Part shown: piece after piece, positions 8,787 to 16,739 of the stretch
How positions within the stretch are numbered: the stretch's first letter is position 1
How the letters are laid out: each line of letters starts with the position of its first letter
Assembly (NCBI GenBank): GCA_028285145.1
Contig: JANQQC010000017.1
Coordinates: 1 to 64,000 of the forward strand
Reading direction: 5' to 3'
Source of the DNA: Hyphomonadaceae bacterium
GTDB lineage: Bacteria > Pseudomonadota > Alphaproteobacteria > Caulobacterales > Hyphomonadaceae
DNA length: 64,000 nucleotides
Made by a program: the position numbers and the translations under genes
The notes under the pieces: generated by a model
Told to the model about the DNA's origin: nothing
What the model saw: the letters and a program-made list of their open reading frames with translations, nothing else
Databases searched by the model: none

Positions 8787-9677
8787 GTGGTGGTCAGAGT
8801 GCGAGAATTCGCTCGAGACATATTTGGCTGGATGGGTGACATCCGACGCGCCGTTGGCGGTGCGTTTGGTGAGCTTAAGCGCATGATCGCTGAGTTGGAG
8901 CGGGAAACACGTGCCGAACGGCCCGCCAAGATCGATCACAAGGCAATTGAAGCGCGCCAGGCGTCCGTGCCAGCCGATCTTCGGGTGTACGCCATCGGTG
9001 ACGTTCATGGCCGCGCGGATCTGCTAAAGCGCCTGATGCTGAGCATCCGCGAGGATGCCAGCGATCTGGAAGAGGGCCGGCGCGCCGTGCTGGTCTTCCT
9101 CGGCGACTATGTTGACCGAGGCTTTCAGTCCAAGGAAGTGATCGATTATCTCCTCAGCGAGGAACTCGACGCGTTCGAAGTCGTATTCCTTAAGGGCAAC
9201 CATGAAGCGGCGTTTCTGGAATTCATGTCCGACCCCGCCTTTGGCCCGCAATGGGCAAAGTTTGGCGGCTCTGAAACCTTGACCTCCTACGGTATTCGCC
9301 CGCCTCGCGCGCAGACGGCCGCCGCCGACTGGAGCGAAGCCTGTCGCCGTCTGAACGAAGCGCTGCCGACCAGCCATCGTGGCTTCCTGCAGACTCTCGC
9401 GCCAAGTGTTGTCATTGGCGACTATGCCTTCGTCCATGCGGGCATGCGCCCGGGTCGTCCGATTGAGGAACAGACGGAAGATGATCTGCTCTGGATCCGG
9501 GATTCATTCCTGAACGACAAGAGCGAGTTCGAACAGGTCGTGGTTCACGGCCACACCCCAATTCCAGCCCCGCACCGGGACCATCGCCGCATTGGCGTGG
9601 ACACCGGGGCCTATTTGAGCGGGAAGCTAACCGCCGTGAGACTGGATGGAACTTCAGTCGATTTCATTTCAACCTGA
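8787..9677 (+). CDS. Calcineurin-like PPP-family phosphatase
   Basis: Metallophosphoesterase of the serine/threonine (PPP) phosphatase type, 296 residues. All metal-site motifs are visible: GDVHGRADLL, GDYVDRG, GNHEA, VHAGMRPG and VHGHTPI. The N-terminal 65 residues form a charged helical extension before the domain. A GTG start at 8787 is used here; ATG 8832 is an alternative that removes 15 residues. It lies between the glycosyltransferases and the export genes, in the position where many polysaccharide loci carry a tyrosine phosphatase such as Wzb. It might therefore dephosphorylate the Wzc-like kinase at 12260 or another cluster protein (inference). Bis-nucleoside tetraphosphatase activity is an alternative for this fold. 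Confidence 0.85.
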   Translation: MVVRVREFARDIFGWMGDIRRAVGGAFGELKRMIAELERETRAERPAKIDHKAIEARQASVPADLRVYAIGDVHGRADLLKRLMLSIREDASDLEEGRRAVLVFLGDYVDRGFQSKEVIDYLLSEELDAFEVVFLKGNHEAAFLEFMSDPAFGPQWAKFGGSETLTSYGIRPPRAQTAAADWSEACRRLNEALPTSHRGFLQTLAPSVVIGDYAFVHAGMRPGRPIEEQTEDDLLWIRDSFLNDKSEFEQVVVHGHTPIPAPHRDHRRIGVDTGAYLSGKLTAVRLDGTSVDFIST

Positions 9678-9707
9678 TCCCTGCCGATAATTATGAGAGA
9701 GTATCCT

Positions 9708-10316
9708 ATGACACTGACACGACTGACCGCTTTCATGGCGATGTTCGTCCTTTGCCTTGGGCTTTGGGGTTGCCAATCTGCACCAGCAGCTCCGCCACCT
9801 TCGGTCGGATCGACAGCGTCCGCTGAAGGAGCACCTCCGTCTACCGTGGGGCTGGAAAGCTACCGGCTGGGATCAGGTGATCGTTTGCGTGTCTCGGTTT
9901 TCAACGAAGAGTCCCTTTCGGGTGAATTCCTTGTGGATGGGTCAGGCATGGTCTCCATGCCTCTGATCGGCGAAGTCTTCGTCGAAGGCCTCACGGTGCG
10001 TGAATTCCAGCGTCGCTTCGAGCAGGAGCTTGAGGAGGGCGAGTTTCTCATCGACGCTCGTGTCTCTGCCGAAGTGCTGAATTATCGCCCCTATTACATC
10101 CTTGGCGAGGTCCAGAACCCCGGCGAGTATCCCTACTCAGCCGGCCTGACCGTCATGAACGCGGTCGCGACCGCTGGCGGCTTCACTTATCGTGCCAACA
10201 GGCGGACAGTCTTCGTCCGCAGCGGAGAGGGCGGTGATGAGTACCGGATTCAGTTGACGCCGGCGACGAAACTGCAACCGGGCGACACGATCCGCATCGG
10301 TGAACGCCTGTTCTAG
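9708..10316 (+). CDS. Wza/GumB-like polysaccharide export lipoprotein
   Basis: Outer-membrane auxiliary export protein for exopolysaccharide, 202 residues. ATG 9708 is chosen because GAGAG at 9696-9700 is well spaced and it yields a clean lipoprotein signal (LCLGLWGC lipobox, Cys about residue 22). The poly-export domain begins near YRLGSGDRLRVSVFNE and includes GMVSMPLIGEVFVEGLT. An SLBB-type segment follows around YYILGEVQNPGEYPY. This short form lacks the long C-terminal helix of E. coli Wza, as in many GumB- or HfsD-type proteins. It probably forms the periplasmic/outer-membrane channel with the beta-barrel at 10891 and the copolymerase at 12260. Confidence 0.9.
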   Translation: MTLTRLTAFMAMFVLCLGLWGCQSAPAAPPPSVGSTASAEGAPPSTVGLESYRLGSGDRLRVSVFNEESLSGEFLVDGSGMVSMPLIGEVFVEGLTVREFQRRFEQELEEGEFLIDARVSAEVLNYRPYYILGEVQNPGEYPYSAGLTVMNAVATAGGFTYRANRRTVFVRSGEGGDEYRIQLTPATKLQPGDTIRIGERLF

Positions 10317-10352
10317 GCGGCATCGCTAAGGTGCAAGTCCCTGAGACGCCGC
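10317..10352 (+). other. Imperfect hairpin after the export lipoprotein gene
   Basis: Directly after the stop codon, GCGGCATC at 10317-10324 can pair with GACGCCGC at 10345-10352 with one mismatch, around a 20-base loop. No T-run follows, so it is not a classical terminator. It could be an mRNA-stabilising stem or attenuator between export genes. Confidence 0.3.
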
Positions 10353-10408
10353 GTTGCCCCTACGGCACTGAATTGCTAGGACCACAGGGTTAACGGGACA
10401 CATTCAGG

Positions 10409-10750
10409 ATGGGGAAGAGCAGAACGCATCTCGGTATGATGGCTTGCCTGGCAGCGACTTTGGCGCTGCCGGCGATGGCGCAGCAGCAGGCCGATCCTGT
10501 GGAACCGGCTGTTGTCGTGCCTTACGCAGCAACTTCGGACGTTGCGTCAGCGCCTAATGAGAGCCGCCCCGCCGCGCCGGCTGTCGACGCACCCATCGAT
10601 TTTGAAAGTGGATCGAAGGAAAGTGTTGAGACCCGCCTGTTAGAGGTTGAGTCTCCGCGTTGGTTGGGAGGCGTTGAATCCGATCTCTTATCGGTTGAGC
10701 CCTTCGAGCTGACACCGCCGCCACGTAATCCCGGGCTTGCAGCGCGTTAA
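10409..10750 (+). CDS. Small secreted protein in exopolysaccharide cluster
   Basis: A 113-residue protein I do not recognise. It has a clear signal peptide (basic MGKSRTH, hydrophobic LGMMACLAATLALPAMA, cleavage after AMA) and a mature part rich in Ala, Pro, Glu and Ser with no cysteine. The mature segment looks disordered at first, ending in a Pro-rich stretch (ELTPPPRNPGLAAR). It lies between the export lipoprotein and the outer-membrane barrel genes on the same strand, so it is likely a periplasmic accessory of the same export system (inference from position). AGGATG-like sequence precedes the ATG. Confidence 0.6.
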   Translation: MGKSRTHLGMMACLAATLALPAMAQQQADPVEPAVVVPYAATSDVASAPNESRPAAPAVDAPIDFESGSKESVETRLLEVESPRWLGGVESDLLSVEPFELTPPPRNPGLAAR

Positions 10751-10890
10751 CGCTCTAAGTGCCCGAACGAACAGGACTTGATAGGATAGTAAATAAAATG
10801 AGCACCTGTTCCGAAGTGGCACCGATCTTGAACACATCAACACAGAAATCCGCATCAGTCTCACGATGCGTCAGACAGGAAGAGAGTTCC

Positions 10891-12213
10891 ATGCGTACGT
10901 TTACATCGTTTTGTCTTCTGGGAGCCGGCGTAGCCGTCTTCGCAGTCGATACCGCTGCAGGCCAAAGCTACTTCCAGCGTGACCGCTATGAAAGCGTCCA
11001 GGAACGCAACCAACCGGAATTCGACCCACAGCCTTTGCGTGTGGGTACGTTGCTCGTGAACCCTGCTTTGGATGCTGGACTGATTTTCGATGACAATGCT
11101 CTGTCTTCACCGAACGACGCCGACAGCGATCTAATCGTTCGTCTTGCCCCGCGAATTGGGGCGCGTACTGATTGGTCCAATCACGAAGTTGCCGCAAACT
11201 TGGATGTTGAGCATCTTGAGTATCAAGACCTCAGCGAAGAGTCGCGGACAAACGTTCGTGGCGCGCTTAGAGGCCGCCTTGATGTAAATCGTGAGCTTTC
11301 CCTCCGTGGGCGCGTTTTTGGAGAAGACTTGGTACAGGATCGCCGAGTTGTTGCGGCTAGCGATGTCCTCGAGAACGTCGAGTATACGAACCTCGGTGCA
11401 TCGATTGGTGCTGACTACGAGCGTAGCCGCATTCGGCTTTCCGGCACTTTTCGAACCAATGAGCTCGATTACGACGATACGCGGCTTCGTCCTGATCCAC
11501 AATTTGCATCGCAAGACCCCTTTGATCAGGACTTTCGGGATCGCACGGAGAACGAACTTGTTGGTCGCGCGAGCTATGCTGTCTCACCCGATATAGCTAT
11601 CTTCGGTCAAGCTGAGCTCAACCAACGCGACTACGCAGCAAATGCCCAGGACTTGGCAAATGGGGATCAATCGGTCGATGATGTAAATGGTCGGGATTCC
11701 GAAGGCTATGTGTTGACCGCAGGCGCAAACTTCGAACTCGCTGCGCTTATTCGAGGCGACTTTGCTATCGGTTACTTTGAAGACGATCCCGATGGTTCCC
11801 AAAATACCAACAACGTTTCTGGAGAACCCATTTCAGGTTTGGCCATTGATACGCGTGTCCAATGGTTCCCGACACGTCTCACGACCGTAACCGTTCAAGC
11901 CGCCCGCCGGGCGAATGATCCGGGCATCGTGAATGCTGCAAATGCGATTTCCACAAGCGGCACGCTTCGCATCGACCACGAACTTCGGCGCAATGTGCTG
12001 CTCTTTGGCGAAACGGGGTTGAGCCAGCAGGAATTCGACACTGAGAGCCAATTTGATGATGAGGTCTTCAACATCGGTGCTGGGGCCCTCTACAAACTGA
12101 ACCCGAACGTACACCTGAACGGATACGTGCGTCACTATAATCGATCTGCAGAGAATGATGGGCGGGACTTCGACCAGAATGTCGTTGGTATCGGTCTGAC
12201 ACTGTATCCATAA
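10891..12213 (+). CDS. Outer-membrane beta-barrel, BBP2-type, of EPS export
   Basis: A 440-residue outer-membrane protein resembling the putative beta-barrel porin 2 family (PF10082) found in polysaccharide loci. ATG 10891 gives a signal peptide (MRTFTSFCLLGAGVAVFAVDTAAGQ region) with AGGAAGAGA just upstream; an earlier in-frame ATG at 10759 would bury the signal. The mature protein alternates polar and hydrophobic residues in many short strands, for example repeated patterns such as LRGRLDVNRELSLRGRVFG, and ends with VVGIGLTLYP. An aromatic last or near-last residue is typical of barrels inserted by BAM. It probably supplies the outer-membrane exit or a scaffold for the Wza-like lipoprotein. 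Its codon choice appears slightly more AT-rich than that of neighbours. Confidence 0.8.
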   Translation: MRTFTSFCLLGAGVAVFAVDTAAGQSYFQRDRYESVQERNQPEFDPQPLRVGTLLVNPALDAGLIFDDNALSSPNDADSDLIVRLAPRIGARTDWSNHEVAANLDVEHLEYQDLSEESRTNVRGALRGRLDVNRELSLRGRVFGEDLVQDRRVVAASDVLENVEYTNLGASIGADYERSRIRLSGTFRTNELDYDDTRLRPDPQFASQDPFDQDFRDRTENELVGRASYAVSPDIAIFGQAELNQRDYAANAQDLANGDQSVDDVNGRDSEGYVLTAGANFELAALIRGDFAIGYFEDDPDGSQNTNNVSGEPISGLAIDTRVQWFPTRLTTVTVQAARRANDPGIVNAANAISTSGTLRIDHELRRNVLLFGETGLSQQEFDTESQFDDEVFNIGAGALYKLNPNVHLNGYVRHYNRSAENDGRDFDQNVVGIGLTLYP

Positions 12214-12259
12214 GCCTAACGATTATCATCTGAAACAGAATGTCTCGGAGCAAGAAGCT

Positions 12260-14530
12260 GTGAACAAGCCAATGCCAATCTCTTTCCCGTCGGCGGCGAC
12301 ATCCGTCCTCTCCGTCGGGGGCAACAATAATGATGTGCTTCTTGATATCCGAGCCATTCTGGGGGCTGTCCGCCGCCGGATGTGGATCATCGCGCTCGGG
12401 TTCCTCACGACGTTTGTTCTTGTCTGTGTCGTCACATTCCAGCAGACGCCCGTCTATACATCGACCACGCGTGTGCTGGTGGATACGCGGGAGATGAATG
12501 TTGTCGATGTGGGCAGCGTTTTGTCCGGTCTGGCTCCCAGCACGGCGATTATCGACACGCAGGTGGAGGTTATTACCAGCCGGGAACTACTCGGCAAGGT
12601 CGTGGACCGGCTTGAACTGTACGAGCGTGCGGAGTTCAATCCGTCGCTCCAGACCAGATCGACAATCGACAATGTTCGAGGGGCGTTCAGGAACTTTCTG
12701 CGCAGCTTGTCGCCATCTGCCGAAAGCAACGAAGGTCCATCTGGTCCACCAACGCCTGAGCAACTGGAGCAGCGTCAAAGAGCCATGGCGTTGGGTATTC
12801 TCCAATCCAGGGTTTACGTGTCCCGAATCGGACCGACCTACACCATCGATATTTCGGCCCGCAGCGAGGACCGCCGTCTCGCCGCGCGCATCGCCAACAC
12901 CGTGGCCGATCAGTATCTGGTGGCCCAGCTTGATGCCAAGCTGGATGCAACCCGGCGCGCCAATGAATGGCTCGACGAACGCCTTGGGGATCTGAAAGAC
13001 GAGGTCAACGCACGGGAAGCCGCTGTTGCGGATTACCAGGCGGCCTCTGGGCTTGAGACTGCGCAAGGCTCCCGCCTGATCGAACAGCAGATCGCTGATC
13101 TCACGGCGCAGCGCATCGTTCGCGAGTCTGAACTTGCCGAAGCCGAAGCCCGCCTGTCGAATGTTCGTGCCCAGCTTAATAGCGGCGTTGAGGTTGATTC
13201 GATTGCAGAAGTGCTTGGATCAGCCACCATTCAGCAGCTGCGCGGCCAACTCGCTGAAGTCCGGCGCAATAAGGCAGAGCTGCAGACCCGCTATGGTCCT
13301 CGCCACCCCGAAGTTCTGCGCGTGAACAGCGAAGAAAACGACATCAACCAGCAGATTCGCGCCGAGGTGAACCGCATCGTCTCCAATCTGGAGAGCGAAG
13401 CCGGCATTGCACGCCAGCGGATTGCCTCGCTGAACCGCAGCATCTCCACAGCGCGCGGAAGGCTGTCGCAGGGCAATCGTGCCGAAGTGCGCCTTCGCCA
13501 GCTCGAGCGGGAAGCTGAGGCCAGCCGGACGCTCTATGAAGAGTTCCTGGCCCGCTTCAAAGAGACCAACCAGCAGGACAGTCTTGCACAAGCGGATGCT
13601 CGCATCATTTCCGAGGCGACACCGTCGGGCACGCCAAGTTCGCCCAAGCCAATGCTGAACCTCGTGATTGCCACCTTCCTTGGCGGACTCATCGCGGGAG
13701 CACTGGCCCTCATTGCCGAGTTGCTCGACAACAATCTGAGCTCTGGTGAGGATGTCGAACGCATCTTCCGTGTGCCGAGTGTCGGGGCAATCCCGCTCTT
13801 GCCGAACCTGAACGTGTTCGGGCGACCTAAGACTTCGCCTGCGGACTATCTCGTCGAGAACCCGCTCTCAGCCTTTGCGGAATCCATTCGGAATCTGCGT
13901 GCGTCGATCATCTTTTCCGATCTCGACCAGGCCGCGAAGACTGTCTCAATTTCTTCGTCCTTACCGGACGAAGGCAAAACCAGCCTCGTTTACTGCCTGG
14001 GCCGGATGTCAGCCATGTCTGGTGCCCGGACGCTCATCGTCGACGGAGATTTCCGTCGCCGTCAGTTGACCGAAGCGGTTGGCATCGAGCCAAAGGTTGG
14101 CCTGATTGAGCATCTCTTTGGCGAAGTGTCGCTGGAAGAGACGATCCATGTTGATGAGGCGACGGGTCTGGAGGTTGTGCCGTTGACGGATGGTCGTAAC
14201 ACACCCCGCGACGTGTTCGGTAGCCGAGCCTTCGACCGCCTGATGGAAGAGCTCAAGAACCGCTACGATCTGATCGTGATCGATACCGGACCATTGCTGC
14301 TCATGGCTGAGGCGCGCGTGCTGGCCAGCAAGGTGGATCAGGTTATCGTAGCGGCCAAATGGCGCTCGACAGCCCGTCAGTCGGTACAGCAGTCGCTATC
14401 CATCCTTAAAGAATTCAATGCCAATGTGGCCGGGGTCGTTCTGACGTTTGTCGACATGCGTCGTCGCCGTCACCACAATTATGGCAACGCCAACTACAAG
14501 GCGTACTCCAAGTACTACACGCAAGGTTAG
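12260..14530 (+). CDS. Wzc-like polysaccharide copolymerase / BY-kinase
   Basis: A 756-residue inner-membrane chain-length regulator fused to a bacterial tyrosine autokinase. Two membrane segments, near residues 41-60 and 467-487, flank a long periplasmic domain. That domain carries a coiled-coil (NAREAAVADYQAAS, then Glu/Arg-rich repeats) and the proline-rich SGTPSSPKP motif before the second segment. The cytoplasmic kinase has Walker A SLPDEGKTS (about 566-575), Walker A' TLIVDGDFRR and Walker B LIVIDTGP. The C-terminus carries a five-tyrosine cluster (NYGNANYKAYSKYY) for autophosphorylation. The GTG start at 12260 has GGAG at 12247-12250. Phosphorylation cycles should govern export; the PPP-type phosphatase at 8787 is the only phosphatase in the cluster. 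Confidence 0.93.
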   Translation: MNKPMPISFPSAATSVLSVGGNNNDVLLDIRAILGAVRRRMWIIALGFLTTFVLVCVVTFQQTPVYTSTTRVLVDTREMNVVDVGSVLSGLAPSTAIIDTQVEVITSRELLGKVVDRLELYERAEFNPSLQTRSTIDNVRGAFRNFLRSLSPSAESNEGPSGPPTPEQLEQRQRAMALGILQSRVYVSRIGPTYTIDISARSEDRRLAARIANTVADQYLVAQLDAKLDATRRANEWLDERLGDLKDEVNAREAAVADYQAASGLETAQGSRLIEQQIADLTAQRIVRESELAEAEARLSNVRAQLNSGVEVDSIAEVLGSATIQQLRGQLAEVRRNKAELQTRYGPRHPEVLRVNSEENDINQQIRAEVNRIVSNLESEAGIARQRIASLNRSISTARGRLSQGNRAEVRLRQLEREAEASRTLYEEFLARFKETNQQDSLAQADARIISEATPSGTPSSPKPMLNLVIATFLGGLIAGALALIAELLDNNLSSGEDVERIFRVPSVGAIPLLPNLNVFGRPKTSPADYLVENPLSAFAESIRNLRASIIFSDLDQAAKTVSISSSLPDEGKTSLVYCLGRMSAMSGARTLIVDGDFRRRQLTEAVGIEPKVGLIEHLFGEVSLEETIHVDEATGLEVVPLTDGRNTPRDVFGSRAFDRLMEELKNRYDLIVIDTGPLLLMAEARVLASKVDQVIVAAKWRSTARQSVQQSLSILKEFNANVAGVVLTFVDMRRRRHHNYGNANYKAYSKYYTQG

Positions 14531-14553
14531 GGCATTCGGGTGCCCCATCCGGA

Positions 14554-14582
14554 CGGCCACTCTTCGGAGTGGCCGTTTGCGT
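14554..14582 (+). terminator. Rho-independent terminator of the EPS block
   Basis: A perfect 9-base stem, CGGCCACTC 14554-14562 and GAGTGGCCG 14567-14575, with a TTCG tetraloop, is followed by GTTTGCGTTT. It sits 24 bases after the wzc-like stop and before the convergent gene at 14590. Confidence 0.8.
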
Positions 14583-14589
14583 TTGGGGG

Positions 14590-15126
14590 CTAGCTGATAT
14601 CCTGGTTCCAGACAGAGCGGATATGCGCGTCTGTGTCCGGATCGAGTCCGAGCCAGGCAAGCCGGCTATGGTCAGCATCGACGATCACGAAGCGGTCATG
14701 GACTCCGGAGAAAGAACCAAGCCGGTCACGGATCTTGGCGAGGCGTTCCTGCGATCTGAGGATGAAAACGCCGGGTGCGGCCTCAACGAAGCGGCCCAGT
14801 GTGTTCAGCGTTGCGGTGACGGCACTGGGATTTGCGCCTTCGGCCTGAGCGACAACGACGTAATTGGTAAGCGTTGCCTCGCCCTGTTCGCCTTCAGCCT
14901 GTGCGGGCCGCTTGGAGAGAATCTCGGCGATTTCCGGCGTTTCGGCTGCTCTCTTGAACGCCGCCATATCACCCTTGCAAACCATGGTGTGACTGGCGAT
15001 GCGCCCTTCGCTTGTGAAAACCTTCATCTGACCAAGGGTGTAGGGGCCATAGATCGTCTCACCGGCTCTCACCCGCCACACGGCAGGATCAACATTGTTG
15101 AGATCGAGAGGGGTATCGGACGGCAT
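14590..15126 (-). CDS. GYF_2-domain protein, function unknown
   Basis: A 178-residue protein. The N-terminal part (about residues 16-55) matches the GYF_2 pattern WRVRAGETIYGPYTLGQ, with the conserved GPY and a following helix. Such domains usually bind proline-rich peptides or occur in membrane-protein regulators. The rest (about 85-178) is alpha/beta and ends VWNQDIS. There is no signal peptide or membrane span, so it should be cytoplasmic. It is convergent with the exopolysaccharide block and divergent from the crotonase gene at 15208. I cannot assign a function; a link to the Wzc-like kinase is not supported beyond proximity. Confidence 0.7.
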   Translation of the reverse strand: MPSDTPLDLNNVDPAVWRVRAGETIYGPYTLGQMKVFTSEGRIASHTMVCKGDMAAFKRAAETPEIAEILSKRPAQAEGEQGEATLTNYVVVAQAEGANPSAVTATLNTLGRFVEAAPGVFILRSQERLAKIRDRLGSFSGVHDRFVIVDADHSRLAWLGLDPDTDAHIRSVWNQDIS

Positions 15127-15207
15127 GTGACCTTGCGGGATGCTTGATTCTGATCCTTCAGAGGTGTCCGATGAAGGTGAATAAATTGGAAAAGGATGTC
15201 TCGCGCC

Positions 15208-15987
15208 ATGGCTGATTACGAATTTTCAACAGTTGTAAAAGAGGGCCCAACGCTGATCATCGAGATCAACAGGCCTGCGAAAATGAATGCCTTGCATCCG
15301 CCCGCCAACAAGGAACTGGGCAAGATTTTCGACGATTTCGCCAAGGATGACGATCTCTGGGTGGCGATCATTACTGGGGCTGGCGATCGGGCGTTCTCAG
15401 CGGGGAATGATCTGCGCTACCAGGCTGAGGGCGGAGAAATGTTTCCCGTGCCCTCTGGCTTTGGCGGGCTCACCAATCGCTATGATCTGAAGAAGCCGGT
15501 CATTGCCGCGGTCAATGGCGTCGCGATGGGCGGTGGCTTTGAGATCGCGCTGGCCTGCGATCTGATCATCGCATCCGACAATGCCCGATTTGCCCTGCCT
15601 GAGCCGAAAGTTGGTCTCGCCGCACTGGCAGGTGGCCTGCACAGGCTACCCCGCCAGATTGGCCTGAAGCGTGCCATGGGTATGATCCTGACCGGTCGCC
15701 ACGTGCCGGCTGAGGAAGGCAAGGAGCTTGGCTTTGTGAATGCCGTCGTTCCACAGGCCGAACTCTTGGATGAGGCCAAGCGCTGGGCCGGCATGATCGG
15801 CGAGTGTAGCCCGATGTCGATCCGCGCGTCGAAGGAAGCCGTGATGGGTGGTCTCGACATCGCCAATTTCGAGGAGGCGTTCAAAACACGCTTCCCGGCC
15901 GTGGTCGACCTGTTCAAGAGTGAGGACTTTATCGAAGGTCCACGGGCGTTCGCAGAGAAGCGCAAGCCGGAGTGGAAGGGGCGTTAG
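15208..15987 (+). CDS. Enoyl-CoA hydratase/isomerase family protein (crotonase)
   Basis: Crotonase-fold acyl-CoA enzyme, about 259 residues. The oxyanion motif AGNDLR and the pair of catalytic glutamates are present, in MGGGFEIAL and in ALPEPKVGL, so hydratase chemistry is feasible. The AGNDLR segment and overall pattern resemble CaiD-like (carnitinyl-CoA dehydratase) and other broad-specificity members. The start at 15208 (MADYEFSTVV) fits the family; ATG 15196 (MSRAMADYEF) is equally possible and only 4 codons longer. It ends overlapping the convergent PilZ gene by 4 bases. Its substrate is not readable from sequence. Confidence 0.85.
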   Translation: MADYEFSTVVKEGPTLIIEINRPAKMNALHPPANKELGKIFDDFAKDDDLWVAIITGAGDRAFSAGNDLRYQAEGGEMFPVPSGFGGLTNRYDLKKPVIAAVNGVAMGGGFEIALACDLIIASDNARFALPEPKVGLAALAGGLHRLPRQIGLKRAMGMILTGRHVPAEEGKELGFVNAVVPQAELLDEAKRWAGMIGECSPMSIRASKEAVMGGLDIANFEEAFKTRFPAVVDLFKSEDFIEGPRAFAEKRKPEWKGR

Positions 15988-16595
15988 TCAGCCTCTGGCG
16001 CTTCAGCACCGCGCAGGAACCGGACAGCGAAGGTGTTCAGGTTCCTGCGAACGACTTCGCCTGACAGATTGCCAGCCTTTATGGTCTCGCCCACAAAAGG
16101 GGCGGGACCACTGGCTTCGAAGCTGGCTCCTGTAAGGGAGATGTCCACAACGGTGCATTGCACCTTTCGGCCGTCCTCGCGTGTGACCATAGCGGGGCCG
16201 TTAGCGTCATGGCGCGGGGCCTCGCGGTCTTCCGACAGGTCGAGCTCTTCGCGGTTGAGCAGCCAGGTCAGTCGATCTGCCAGCTTGTCTTTCTTGTGTG
16301 GAGAGACCTTGAAGGCGATCGCAAACCCATCCGGCGTATGACGGATAACGGTGGTCGCAACGCGGCCGAACTCGTCGAAATAGCAGATCAGATCTGACCC
16401 TTCCGGAGGCTGTCTTGCCGCATCCACAAGGGCACCGCTGCAGGACAGGTTGCGCGTGCGCAGCGTGTGGTCATCGCCACCTTCGCTCAGGAAACGGCCT
16501 TCAATTTCGATATCCACGCGCTTGTTCCGGCGGCGATCGCGCCCCGAACGGAGGTTCGGCTCTGCTGAGCGGTTTTCTGAGCGCAATGCTGACAT
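15984..16595 (-). CDS. Tandem PilZ-domain c-di-GMP effector
   Basis: A 203-residue cytoplasmic protein with two PilZ-like domains. The first shows the full binding signature: R22-x-x-x-R26 in RRRNKR and N-x-S-x-x-G at 49-54 (RNLSCSG). The second, about 125-195, keeps the DISLTG box at 151-156 but lacks an evident upstream RxxxR, so it may be a non-binding partner domain. GGAG precedes the ATG at a good distance. It is likely to sense the c-di-GMP made by enzymes such as the GGDEF protein at 57976 and to act on motility, envelope or polysaccharide output (inference). It is divergent from the GMC oxidoreductase. Confidence 0.85.
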   Translation of the reverse strand: MSALRSENRSAEPNLRSGRDRRRNKRVDIEIEGRFLSEGGDDHTLRTRNLSCSGALVDAARQPPEGSDLICYFDEFGRVATTVIRHTPDGFAIAFKVSPHKKDKLADRLTWLLNREELDLSEDREAPRHDANGPAMVTREDGRKVQCTVVDISLTGASFEASGPAPFVGETIKAGNLSGEVVRRNLNTFAVRFLRGAEAPEAD

Positions 16596-16739
16596 GCCAG
16601 TCTCCAGCCGGATCTGCGGCTCTTTAGAACGCCTTCTTCATCCTGAGGTAGCGCGATTGGGTTCACAAAGTGTTGCTGAAATCGCTCTAACCGCACATAC
16701 CTGATAGAGATAAAGCGTAATGAATTATGGAGGTTCAGC

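Noticed and set aside
15196..15207. The ATG at 15196 as the certain start of the crotonase
   Set aside because: It is possible, but the downstream ATG at 15208 fits the family's N-terminus better; I left 15196 as an alternative only.
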